A stretch of DNA of 7,112 nucleotides from Pseudomonadota bacterium (GTDB lineage: Bacteria; Pseudomonadota; Alphaproteobacteria; Rhizobiales; Xanthobacteraceae). Positions 1 through 5,765 of this stretch are shown piece after piece (the stretch's first letter is position 1; each line of letters begins with the position of its first letter). The translations under genes were made by a program, and so were the position numbers. The notes beneath the pieces were generated by a model that was given only the letters and a program-made list of their open reading frames with translations, was not told the origin of the DNA and did not search any database. The stretch covers positions 1-7,112 of the forward strand of contig JAEVZN010000166.1 of the NCBI GenBank assembly GCA_023392205.1, given 5' to 3'.

Positions 1-40
1 GATAGATATTCTTGCGAAGTAGTCACGGAATTCATACCGT

Positions 41-262
41 TCATGATTTTCCATAAGAGACCCGCTCGTATTCTGACGTTGACGTATAAGTTGAATTGTC
101 AAGGTACATTCGAAGATCGCTGTAAGAATAGACGACTCTTCGACCGAGTTTGATATAACGTGGGCCGAGTCCCCGTTGGCGCATCCGCTGCAGCGTTTTC
201 ATCGATACACGGAGCAACTTCGACGCCTCATCCTCCGTCAAACATGCAATCGGTTCACTCAC
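41..262 (-). CDS. AlpA/excisionase-like helix-turn-helix protein
   Basis: A 73-residue protein that is essentially one winged helix-turn-helix domain of the MerR/excisionase type (HTH_17). Residues about 7-55 show the family pattern: LTEDEASKLLRVS for the first helices, TLQRMRQRGLGPRYIKLGRRVVY for the recognition helix and wing, and YSDLRMYLD for the last helix. Such proteins in mobile elements act as recombination directionality factors, or like AlpA as activators of excision genes. The start is a GTG at 262, supported by a GGAG ribosome binding site six bases upstream; no ATG in this frame fits better. It lies downstream of the integrase on the same strand, 266 bases away. Its target site is unknown. 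The domain call is firm, and the role as excisionase rather than transcription factor is inferred from position. Confidence 0.8.
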   Translation of the reverse strand: MSEPIACLTEDEASKLLRVSMKTLQRMRQRGLGPRYIKLGRRVVYSYSDLRMYLDNSTYTSTSEYERVSYGKS

Positions 263-528
263 GACATTCTCCAGCCGTTGCGCAACAGATTGTCGATTGG
301 CTGCGTATCGTCAACGGAGGTCGCCCGTACTAACGAACGGGGAGCATCCGAGCATGTAAGCAAAAAAAAATCCGGTATATCAATGCCTTGGCCGGGGCCA
401 CCCAGGAAAACGTGAACAATGAAAGCGACCTAGTTTTTTGAAAATACAGCATAATCAATGGTTTAAACACCAAAAAATAATTCTTAGCTCTTTGAGCCAG
501 TGTCGAAAACTTACGTAATTACAATTAG
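263..528. other. AT-rich gap between integrase and AlpA-like gene
   Basis: There is no credible gene here. Positions 421-530 are strikingly AT-rich, with runs of A and T and a GTTTAAAC palindrome at 461-468. A weak minus-strand terminator-like element follows the integrase: the four-base stem GCTC/GAGC at 487-497, then on the minus strand a run of six T (472-477) ten bases further on. A small inverted repeat, CCCGT (324-328) and ACGGG (337-341), lies upstream of the AlpA-like gene and could be an operator. None of these is strong alone. Confidence 0.4.
286..314 (-). promoter_or_regulatory. Possible promoter of the AlpA-like gene
   Basis: On the minus strand TTGACG (309-314) matches the -35 consensus well. 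Seventeen bases further is AATCTG (286-291), a poor -10 box. The spacing and the distance to the GTG start at 262 would suit a short leader holding the GGAG site. The -10 match is weak, so this is only a candidate. Confidence 0.22.
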
Positions 529-1782
529 TTAGCTGGAAATAAACTCTTGCGGCGCTTCCAGTAATTCGTGGAGCTCGTTTCCTATCGACTCGTTGGCTGA
601 CGCTACGTGATCATTACCCAGATGCGCATATCGAGAGGTGGTGGCGGGACTGTTGTGTCCGAGTAATGCGCCAATAGTGAGCAGGGAGGTCCCCTGACCT
701 GCGGCAACAGATGCGAACGTGTGTCGAATATCGTGGATGCGGACATTCCCTATCCCGGCCGTCTTGCAAACACGCTTCCACGGCTTTTGAATATTCACAA
801 TGTGTCTCTCGGGCGATTGTCCGGGAAACACGAAAGGCGAATCATTGATCGCAGGCATGCTTTCTAAAATTGAGAGGGCTGGTTTACACAGTCGGATGAT
901 CTTGCGTCCGGTTTTTGAATCCGGAAGGGCAAGAATGGCTTTATCGAGATATACGTAGCTCCACTGTAGTGTAGTCATTTCTCCCACCCGTGCGCCAGTA
1001 AGCAGCAACAGGCGGAGAAGTGATGCGGCGCTGAAGGAAAGTGACCCCTTGAGTTCTAGTTGACTGATGGCTTGCCCAACCTTCTTAATCTCTACGTTTG
1101 AAAGAAACCGCTCACGCCGCTGTTCTCGATAGCGCTTGATGCGCCGAACAGGGTTGCTGTTTTGCGGTCGAAGCTCCCAATCCTCGGCAAGATTGAACAT
1201 TTTTGAGAGTAACGTGAGGCATCGATTTGCCACGCCCGGCCCACCTCGAACGGGTTGCCCGCCCTTCTGACTGAGTTGCTTTGCTTTGGGATCGATCGGG
1301 GCCGTCTTGCCTACGAGAACATCGTTGCGGAGACTTTCTATGTGTAGCCGTGTTACCGCAGAAATGCGAAGGTCGCCAAGCAATGGAATTATGTGATTCC
1401 GGATCAAGCTTCGGTCTGAGCTGATGCTCCTCGGCTTCTTATGTTGCTCCGCATGATCAGACAGGTAGCGATCACAGAACCCTTTGACGGACAATTCATC
1501 AGGGTCGTGATCGTCTTGTGGCGACGGAGTATCGCCATTCAGCAGCTTTGCAAGCGTGATCAACGCTTTCTTGCGTGCCTGCTCTACGGTCAGAGGAGCT
1601 CCGTGTTTTCCGAGTGTAATGAATATCTGCCGCCTGTTGACCCGACATTTTACGACGTAAGACCGATCAACGAGCTGACGCCGCACTCCGAATCCTCTGA
1701 CTTCGGAATCCCAGATCGTTTGGCCCGGTGGCATTTCATCGACAATCCGCTTTGTCAGTCGTGTCCTGCTACGTACCGGCAT
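529..1782 (-). CDS. int: Tyrosine recombinase / phage-type integrase
   Basis: A complete 417-residue site-specific integrase that would insert and excise the element by strand exchange at the tRNA-Arg site. Residues about 8-85 form the arm-DNA-binding domain (DUF4102 type; DSEVRGFGVR and LTVEQARKKA are typical). Residues about 95-200 are the SAM-like core-binding domain, and about 225-390 the catalytic domain. All catalytic residues are visible: Arg265 in LTGARVGE, Lys290 in DSKTGRK, His350 and Arg353 in HDIRHTF, His376 in LLGHNSPATT and nucleophile Tyr385 in SRYAHL. The enzyme therefore looks active. The ATG at 1782 is preceded by AGGA about ten bases upstream. The gene reads away from the attachment site into the element, and its start lies about 170 bases from the tRNA fragment. 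Expression may be controlled by an inverted repeat over its ribosome binding site. Confidence 0.93.
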   Translation of the reverse strand: MPVRSRTRLTKRIVDEMPPGQTIWDSEVRGFGVRRQLVDRSYVVKCRVNRRQIFITLGKHGAPLTVEQARKKALITLAKLLNGDTPSPQDDHDPDELSVKGFCDRYLSDHAEQHKKPRSISSDRSLIRNHIIPLLGDLRISAVTRLHIESLRNDVLVGKTAPIDPKAKQLSQKGGQPVRGGPGVANRCLTLLSKMFNLAEDWELRPQNSNPVRRIKRYREQRRERFLSNVEIKKVGQAISQLELKGSLSFSAASLLRLLLLTGARVGEMTTLQWSYVYLDKAILALPDSKTGRKIIRLCKPALSILESMPAINDSPFVFPGQSPERHIVNIQKPWKRVCKTAGIGNVRIHDIRHTFASVAAGQGTSLLTIGALLGHNSPATTSRYAHLGNDHVASANESIGNELHELLEAPQEFISS

Positions 1783-1790
1783 GCTGAGAG

Positions 1791-1814
1791 GTCCTAGAAC
1801 AGAAGCACTAGGAC
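1791..1814. repeat. Inverted repeat over the integrase leader
   Basis: GTCCTA (1791-1796) and TAGGAC (1809-1814) form a six-base inverted repeat with a 12-base spacer. The left arm overlaps the AGGA ribosome binding site of the integrase. It may be a regulator operator, an integrase arm site or an RNA hairpin that masks the start. Six-base arms can arise by chance, so the role is uncertain. Between 1815 and 1952 I see no gene or clear signal apart from short repeats such as AGCAG (1926-1930) and CTGCT (1942-1946). Confidence 0.35.
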
Positions 1815-1952
1815 GTTTACAAGCTCAAGCTACTGGCTAGCTACCCCGCATTGGACCGCTCGTGTCCTCTTAGGGGCGCTTCTGTCTATGTCATCCCTGA
1901 AAAAATGCCCTAACGGGGCTCGTGAGCAGTCTTGTCCGGCTCTGCTAGCAAC

Positions 1953-1997
1953 TTCCTAAACCGAAGGTCGGAAGTTCGAGTCTTCCCGGGACCGCCA
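1953..1997 (+). other. tRNA-Arg(CCU) 3' fragment, attachment site (attR-like)
   Basis: The 3' portion of a tRNA can be read base by base. The anticodon loop is TTCCTAA with anticodon CCU (1955-1957), followed by the 3' anticodon stem ACCGA (1960-1964) and variable loop AGGTC. The T stem is GGAAG (1970-1974) with CTTCC (1982-1986) around the loop TTCGAGT. Then come acceptor strand CGGGACC (1987-1993), discriminator G and encoded CCA (1995-1997). The bases before 1953 do not pair with the anticodon stem (TCGGT would be needed), and no D arm or 5' acceptor strand GGTCCCG is present. The gene is therefore broken in the anticodon loop or stem, a typical tyrosine-recombinase crossover region. It cannot make a functional tRNA; it marks the element border. 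Confidence 0.85.
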
Positions 1998-2038
1998 AAA
2001 ATGCCCCTGCGCAAGGTTCTTTGCTTGCCGGGGGCATT
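1997..2038 (-). terminator. Rho-independent terminator-like hairpin, minus strand
   Basis: Arms AATGCCCC (2000-2007) and GGGGCATT (2031-2038) pair perfectly. The stem continues inward through two more pairs, one a G-T wobble, and past a one-base bulge to GCAAG (2011-2015) with CTTGC (2024-2028), leaving an eight-base loop. Read on the minus strand, the stem runs into five T (1997-2001, partly within the stem). It is therefore well placed to stop transcripts of the RlpA-like gene before they reach the tRNA fragment. On the plus strand no T run follows. Confidence 0.65.
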
Positions 2039-2085
2039 GTGCCCGTTGCGCATTCCGCTTTGCAGGCATGTCTCGGCGAGCATGT

Positions 2086-2120
2086 ATCGCGTCCGCCCAG
2101 TCCAACCGGGCGAACGCGAT
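2086..2120. repeat. Long intergenic hairpin downstream of rlpA-like gene
   Basis: ATCGCGT (2086-2092) and CGCCC (2094-2098) pair with GGGCG (2108-2112) and ACGCGAT (2114-2120), leaving one mismatch and a nine-base loop. That is a 12-pair hairpin. No T run follows on either strand, so it is not a classical terminator. It could stabilise the 3' end of the RlpA-like transcript or be a remnant of a repeat family. Confidence 0.55.
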
Positions 2121-2123
2121 GAA

Positions 2124-2174
2124 ATCGAATTCAGCGTGACATCGAACTCAACGTGACATCGATGTCAGCGTGAC
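2124..2174. repeat. Three tandem 17-bp direct repeats
   Basis: Three adjacent 17-bp units start at 2124, 2141 and 2158. Each begins ATCGA (ATCGAT in the third) and ends CGTGAC. The second unit differs from the first at two positions and the third from the first at three. The third unit contains the stop codon and the last two sense codons of the RlpA-like gene. The array could be a slippage product or a protein-binding array; 17 bases is not a whole number of codons. Confidence 0.75.
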
Positions 2175-2509
2175 AAAGTCACCGGTGCGAGACCCGCAAA
2201 GCCCAGGGCGCGCGCCGCCGCCGGGGAGAGGTCGATGACGCGGCCACGAATGAACGGCCCCCTGTCCGAAATCCGGACCGTCACGCTGCGCCCATTCTTC
2301 TTGTTGGTCACCCGGACCTTGGTCCCGAACGGCAATGTCCGGTGTGCGGCTGTCAGCGCATTCGGATTCATGCGCTCACCACTTGCGGTCTTCTTCCAGG
2401 CGTAGCCGTCCCCGCTTCCGTAAACCGAGGCAATCCCGGACTCAGCTGACGCCGAGCCCGCACACGCTACACAAATCGCAAACGCCCATGCATAGGTTTT
2501 CACCTGCAT
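2165..2509 (-). CDS. Short secreted RlpA-like double-psi beta-barrel protein
   Basis: A 114-residue exported protein made of a signal peptide and one RlpA-type double-psi beta-barrel domain. Residues 1-22 are a typical signal peptide: a lysine, a hydrophobic core, then Ala-Ser-Ala before a probable cleavage at Glu23. Cys16 does not sit in a good lipobox, so a soluble periplasmic protein is more likely than a lipoprotein. The domain (about 25-112) shows [30 protein letters not shown] and ISDRGPF. His56 and Asp82 match the positions known to be needed for lytic transglycosylase activity in Pseudomonas RlpA, so peptidoglycan cleavage is possible. There is no SPOR domain, so targeting to the septum is not expected. 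The start has an upstream AGGGTGG (2514-2520). The C-terminus stops just after APVTL, inside the 17-bp repeat array, and may have been trimmed. It is downstream of phnF on the same strand, with no visible functional link to it. Confidence 0.85.
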   Translation of the reverse strand: MQVKTYAWAFAICVACAGSASAESGIASVYGSGDGYAWKKTASGERMNPNALTAAHRTLPFGTKVRVTNKKNGRSVTVRISDRGPFIRGRVIDLSPAAARALGFAGLAPVTLSR

Positions 2510-2640
2510 CCAACCACCCTTTTGTTTTTTGAGGATGAGCGGCCTTTGACCGCCGAATGAGGCGGCGATGCGGCAACCGTCGGGTCATTTCGCGAAAGCG
2601 TCGCGCGCAGGGAACGAAATCGGGTGTGGCTGCGCGCGGA

Positions 2641-2733
2641 GCGCCGGCTTTGACGGGATCAAAGCCGCGCTTCCGCAACTTGCTTGACGCGTTTTCTTGA
2701 CGCGAACCGATATCCACTTCGCTTGAAAACGCG
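2641..2733. repeat. Composite two-hairpin intergenic repeat (Rhizobiales RIME-like)
   Basis: Two strong hairpins stand side by side. The first has arms CGGCTTTGA (2645-2653) and TCAAAGCCG (2659-2667), nine pairs with a five-base loop. The second has arms CGCGTTTTC (2688-2696) and GAAAACGCG (2725-2733), nine pairs, with an inner stem GCGAA (2702-2706) and TTCGC (2718-2722). The second closely resembles, as I remember them, palindromic intergenic repeats scattered through Bradyrhizobium-type genomes; the family name is inferred. It ends at the base next to the phnF stop codon, so it lies in the 3' end of the phnF transcript and may act as a terminator or RNA-stabilising element. The rest of the 224-base gap (2510-2640) should hold the rlpA-like promoter, which I cannot identify. 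Confidence 0.65.
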
Positions 2734-3480
2734 CTAGTTCTCGACGACGAGCTCGACTCTGTCAGCTGCAAAGCGCGCGTGACTTGTCAGAATGGGCCGG
2801 CCGTCCGCGGCGACATCGACGCTGTCGACCACGATCAGCGGACGTCCGGGATTGAGCCGCAGCTTTGCGGCATGGAGAGAATCCGCCATCGCGGCGGAGA
2901 GCCGCGTTTCCTTCCGTTTGTAATCCGGAAATCCGATATGCGACAGCAGGCGGCTGACCGATCGCACAAGACGGTAAACGCGTGCGGCATCGGGCGCGAG
3001 TTCTGCCGGTAGCCAACTGCTGCCAAGCGAGATCGGCACGCGATTGGCACTGCGCAGAATGTCGAGCCTGATGACGGTCGTGCCCGGCGCGAGATCGAGC
3101 CGCAGCGCGACATCGCGAGGCGCAGGCTCCTTCGTGCTCGATAACAGACGTCCGCCGGCCTGCCGTCCCGACGCGCCGATGATCTCGGAAAAGCGGGTCC
3201 GCTCGCGGATCGGATAGGCGATGCGAGCGGTCTCGACAAACGTGCCGCTGCCCCGCTCCGCGCGCACCAGTCCGCGTTCATAGAGTTCGGCGAGGGCGCG
3301 CCGCACGGTATGACGATTGACGCCGAAGCGCTCCGCGATTTCCAGTTCGCCCGGCAGCTTCTCTCCGCCTGCGAAATCGCCGCGAATGATGGCCTGTTCG
3401 ATATCGTCGGCGATCTGCCGCCACAGCGTCACTCCACCCGCTGAAGCCGAACCCAATCGTATGTCGCTTGCTTGAGCCAT
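2734..3480 (-). CDS. phnF: PhnF, GntR-family (UTRA) regulator of phosphonate genes
   Basis: A 248-residue transcription factor of the GntR family, HutC/UTRA subfamily. Residues about 18-83 form the winged helix-turn-helix: LWRQIADDIEQAIIRGDF, then LPGELEIAERFGVNRHTVRRALAELYERGLV, then the wing RGSGTFV. Residues about 95-245 form the UTRA ligand-binding domain (PRDVALRLDLAPGTTVIRLDILR, ADGRPILTSHARFAADRVEL). PhnF proteins repress C-P lyase genes, and the ligand is generally thought to be a phosphonate or related metabolite. It diverges from phnG across an 88-bp region containing a perfect inverted repeat that is probably its operator, and it may also regulate itself. The ATG at 3480 gives a normal family length; the best ribosome binding site is a modest GGTGA about ten bases upstream. 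The TAG stop abuts a hairpin repeat. The name rests on both the UTRA architecture and the neighbouring operon. Confidence 0.9.
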   Translation of the reverse strand: MAQASDIRLGSASAGGVTLWRQIADDIEQAIIRGDFAGGEKLPGELEIAERFGVNRHTVRRALAELYERGLVRAERGSGTFVETARIAYPIRERTRFSEIIGASGRQAGGRLLSSTKEPAPRDVALRLDLAPGTTVIRLDILRSANRVPISLGSSWLPAELAPDAARVYRLVRSVSRLLSHIGFPDYKRKETRLSAAMADSLHAAKLRLNPGRPLIVVDSVDVAADGRPILTSHARFAADRVELVVEN

Positions 3481-3506
3481 GATGTTTTTTCACCGGCCGG
3501 CACATG

Positions 3507-3524
3507 TTGTCATGAAAGCGTCAT
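3507..3524 (+). promoter_or_regulatory. Candidate Pho box (PhoB binding site)
   Basis: TTGTCAT (3507-3513), a four-base spacer GAAA and GCGTCAT (3518-3524) form two direct half-sites with the 11-bp period of PhoB boxes. They match the consensus CTGTCAT at six and five of seven bases. The site is upstream of the probable phnG promoter, on the coding strand, so phosphate-starvation activation is plausible. A possible -10 box is TAGAAA (3535-3540), which is poor. The call rests on pattern and context only. Confidence 0.5.
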
Positions 3525-3537
3525 CGGCAATGCCTAG

Positions 3538-3565
3538 AAAGTTGTCTAGCACATTAGACAACTTT
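3538..3565. promoter_or_regulatory. Perfect inverted repeat, probable PhnF operator
   Basis: Arms AAAGTTGTCTA (3538-3548) and TAGACAACTTT (3555-3565) are perfect complements of 11 bases around the spacer GCACAT. It is the only long palindrome in the phnF-phnG divergent region. GntR/HutC regulators bind palindromes of this kind, and a TCTA/TAGA core recalls reported PhnF sites. It ends three bases before the chosen phnG start and lies where the -10 box or transcription start would be. PhnF bound here would block the phnGHIJK promoter and perhaps the phnF promoter as well. Confidence 0.78.
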
Positions 3566-3568
3566 GTC

Positions 3569-4060
3569 ATGCACCAAATTCACGATAACGCCGTAACCGA
3601 AACGTCGAATTCAGAACAGGCTGCGCGGCAGGCCGCGATGGCTTTGCTTGCAGTCGCTAAACTGCAGGAGGTCGAACACGGTCTTGCGATCATCGGCGAT
3701 GTCGGAACTTCGATCGATCTGCGCGCGCCGGAAACCGGACTTGTCATGCTGCGCGGCCGCGTGGGCGGAGATGGCGCGCGGTTCAATGTCGGAGAAGCAA
3801 CGGTCACGCGCTGCGCGGTGCAGTTGTCGTCGGGAGAGATCGGGCTGTCCTATGCGCTCGGTCGCGACCGGAAGAAGTCACGCCTCGCAGCTTTGTGCGA
3901 TGCGCTCTGGCAAGTCCCGGCGTATCGCGCGGCCGTGGAACGTCATGTGCTGGCGCCGATACGCCAGCGCATCGGACGGGAACGCGATCTCGCGGCCCGG
4001 CGCACAGCCGCAACGCGGGTCGATTTCTTCACGATGGTGCGTGGGGAGGATCCGTCGTGA
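3569..4060 (+). CDS. phnG: PhnG, C-P lyase core complex subunit
   Basis: A 163-residue PhnG, a subunit of the PhnGHIJ core complex that is required with PhnH and PhnL for PhnI to attach phosphonate to ribose. Family signatures are ETGLVMLRGRVGGDGARFNVGEATVTR (in the part after about residue 50), LSYALGRDRKKS, and the C-terminal VDFFTMVRGEDPS, close to the E. coli ending. E. coli PhnG has 150 residues. The frame is open further upstream to an ATG at 3479, which would give 193 residues. That extension would place the Pho box and operator inside the gene, and it has no family resemblance, so I chose the ATG at 3569. No clear ribosome binding site precedes it because the operator occupies that place; a very short leader is possible. 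The stop overlaps the phnH start as GTGA. Confidence 0.9.
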   Translation: MHQIHDNAVTETSNSEQAARQAAMALLAVAKLQEVEHGLAIIGDVGTSIDLRAPETGLVMLRGRVGGDGARFNVGEATVTRCAVQLSSGEIGLSYALGRDRKKSRLAALCDALWQVPAYRAAVERHVLAPIRQRIGRERDLAARRTAATRVDFFTMVRGEDPS

Positions 4061-4656
4061 GAAGCATGCTCGCCCCGGCCTTTTCCGATCCGGTCCTGCA
4101 ATCGCAATCGGTGTTCCGGATCATCATGCAAGCAATGGCGCGGCCGGGGATCGTGCAGCCCCTGCATTGCGCGATCGTGCCGCCGCAGCCTCTGCCTGCG
4201 GGCCTGGCGGCGATTGCGCTGGCTCTTGCGGATTACGAAACGCCGCTTTGGCTCGATCCGCCGCTGGCTGCATCCGACGCAGTGCGAAGCTGGCTGCGCT
4301 TTCACACCGGCGCAACGATCGTCGACGATCCGGCGGAGGCGTCTTTCGCGCTCGTGTCGGACGCTCTTGAGGTGCCGGATTTCTCTGCGTTCTCGATCGG
4401 CTTGCCGGACTATCCGGACCGCTCCGCGACCCTCATCGTGCAGGTCGAGAATTTCGCGCAAGGGGCCGCCCTGACACTCAGCGGTCCGGGCATAAAGGGC
4501 GAGCAGATCCTCCGTGCCACGCCGCTACCCGTCGATTTTGCGGATCAGGCCGCCGCAAATCGCGCTCTGTTTCCGCAAGGCATCGATTGCCTCCTAGTGT
4601 CCGATGAAGGCGTGGCGGGCCTTCCGCGCACAACCATCGTCACGAAGCGAGGCTAG
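4057..4656 (+). CDS. phnH: PhnH, C-P lyase core complex subunit
   Basis: A 199-residue PhnH, the subunit with a fold related to PLP-dependent transferases but without the cofactor. It is part of the G2H2I2J2 core. Typical stretches are the N-terminal AFSDPVLQSQSVFRIIMQAMARPG, GAALTLSGPGIKG, ANRALFPQGIDCLLVSDEGVAGLPRTT. E. coli PhnH has 194 residues. The start is a GTG at 4057 that shares GTGA with the phnG stop and has a strong GGGGAGGA (4043-4050) at good spacing, so its translation is probably coupled to phnG. An ATG at 4066 is a less likely alternative. Two bases separate its stop from the phnI start. Confidence 0.92.
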   Translation: MRSMLAPAFSDPVLQSQSVFRIIMQAMARPGIVQPLHCAIVPPQPLPAGLAAIALALADYETPLWLDPPLAASDAVRSWLRFHTGATIVDDPAEASFALVSDALEVPDFSAFSIGLPDYPDRSATLIVQVENFAQGAALTLSGPGIKGEQILRATPLPVDFADQAAANRALFPQGIDCLLVSDEGVAGLPRTTIVTKRG

Positions 4657-4658
4657 TC

Positions 4659-5765
4659 ATGTATGTGGCCGTGAAGGGCGGAGAGAAAGCGATCGCCAAC
4701 GCCCATCGTCTGCTCGCGCATGAGCGTCGCGGTGACGACGCCGATGCGGATCTGACATTGCCGCAAATCTCCGCACAACTTGGCCGCGCGGTCGATCGGG
4801 TGATGTGCGAGGGTTCGCTGTATGACAGGGAGCTGGCGGCGCTGGCGATCAAGCAGGCCTGTGGCGATCTCATCGAGGCGATTTTCCTGCTGCGGGCCTA
4901 TCGCACCACCTTGCCGCGTTTCGGCGCGTCCGAGCCGGTCGATACGGGCAAGATGCGCATACGGCGGCGCATTTCCTCCACCTTCAAGGACATTCCCGGC
5001 GGGCAGGTGCTGGGCGCCACGTTCGACTACACACATCGCCTGCTCGACCCGACGCTTGCGGACGCAGCGCCGGTCGAGGCGCCTGCCGAAGCGGCCGCGT
5101 CGGCCGCTCCGATGGCGCGCGTGACCGACATGCTCTCCGTCGACGATCTGATCGAGCGGTCGCCACAGGAGCGGTCCGGTCATGCGGTCGAGGATCTGAC
5201 CCGCGAGCCGCTGGAATTTCCGGCATCCCGCGAATTGCGGCTGCAAAATCTTGCGCGCGGGGATGAGGGCTTTTTGCTGGCGCTTGGATATTCGACCCAG
5301 CGCGGCTATGGCCGCACGCATCCCTTTGCGGGCGAAATCCGTCACGGCGACGTGGAGGTCGAATTCTTTGCGGAAGATGCGGGCTTCGCAATTCCGCTTG
5401 GCACGATTTCCCTGACCGAGTGCCAGATGATCAATCAGTTCAAGGGATCTGCGACGGAAGCGCCGCGTTTCACACGCGGTTACGGCTTCGCATTCGGGCA
5501 CAGCGAGCGCAAGGCAATGTCGATGGCGCTGGTGGACCGGTCGCTGCGCGCGCGCGAACTGGGTGAGCAGATCATGGCGCCGGCCCAGGACGAGGAATTC
5601 GTGCTGTCACATTCCGACAATGTTCAGGCCACCGGCTTCGTCGAGCATCTCAAGCTGCCGCATTATGTCGACTTCCAGGCCGAACTCGGACTTGTGCGGC
5701 GGCTGCGACAGGAATTCGAGGCAGGTTCGGACGACGAACAGGTTGCGCGCGAGGCCGCCGAATGA
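4659..5765 (+). CDS. phnI: PhnI, phosphonate ribosyl triphosphate synthase subunit
   Basis: A 368-residue PhnI (E. coli 354). With PhnG, PhnH and PhnL it displaces adenine from ATP to yield the ribose 1-phosphonate 5-triphosphate substrate; alone it acts as a nucleosidase. The N-terminus MYVAVKGGEKAIANAHRLL is highly typical, as are RAYRTTLPR, RRRISSTFKDIPGGQ and LGYSTQRGYGRTHPFAGEIR. His330 and His335 in EHLKLPHYVDFQAELGL match the E. coli zinc-binding histidines 328 and 333. An Ala/Pro-rich insert near residues 128-150 is a likely loop and may account for the extra length. The stop overlaps the phnJ start as ATGA. All expected landmarks are intact. Confidence 0.95.
   Translation: MYVAVKGGEKAIANAHRLLAHERRGDDADADLTLPQISAQLGRAVDRVMCEGSLYDRELAALAIKQACGDLIEAIFLLRAYRTTLPRFGASEPVDTGKMRIRRRISSTFKDIPGGQVLGATFDYTHRLLDPTLADAAPVEAPAEAAASAAPMARVTDMLSVDDLIERSPQERSGHAVEDLTREPLEFPASRELRLQNLARGDEGFLLALGYSTQRGYGRTHPFAGEIRHGDVEVEFFAEDAGFAIPLGTISLTECQMINQFKGSATEAPRFTRGYGFAFGHSERKAMSMALVDRSLRARELGEQIMAPAQDEEFVLSHSDNVQATGFVEHLKLPHYVDFQAELGLVRRLRQEFEAGSDDEQVAREAAE

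Larger units (their letters stand above)
1..1952. mobile_element. Right end of a tRNA-Arg-integrated element (partial)
   Basis: This stretch carries an AlpA/excisionase-like gene and a full tyrosine recombinase gene, and it ends exactly where a broken tRNA-Arg(CCU) begins. That is the usual layout of a genomic island or prophage border. The truncated tRNA copy holds only the 3' end and reads rightward, so the element must extend leftward out of the window. Its other border should carry the complete tRNA gene. The non-coding parts look clearly more AT-rich than the phn region, which fits foreign origin. The exact border within about 1945-1960 and the nature of the element (island, ICE or prophage) cannot be seen. 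Confidence 0.75.

Noticed and set aside
176..415. Open frame of 79 codons on the plus strand
   Set aside because: It is antisense to the AlpA-like gene start and its upstream region, with low-complexity composition and no domain.
461..468. GTTTAAAC palindrome in the AT-rich gap
   Set aside because: It is only eight bases in AT-rich DNA, expected by chance, with no partner repeat nearby.
1441..1797. Open frame of 118 codons on the plus strand
   Set aside because: It is antisense to the N-terminal half of the intact integrase and has no recognisable domain.
1932..2156. Open frame of 74 codons on the plus strand
   Set aside because: It reads straight through the tRNA fragment and the terminator hairpin; the NRRSEVRVFPGPPK stretch is the classic conceptual translation of a tRNA 3' end, not a protein.
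2442..2771. Open frame of 109 codons on the minus strand
   Set aside because: It overlaps the ends of phnF and the rlpA-like gene and crosses the hairpin repeat, so it is an incidental frame in GC-rich DNA.
4653..5501. Open frame of 282 codons on the minus strand
   Set aside because: It is a long shadow opposite phnI in GC-rich DNA. It is rich in Arg and lacks domain motifs, whereas phnI is unmistakable.
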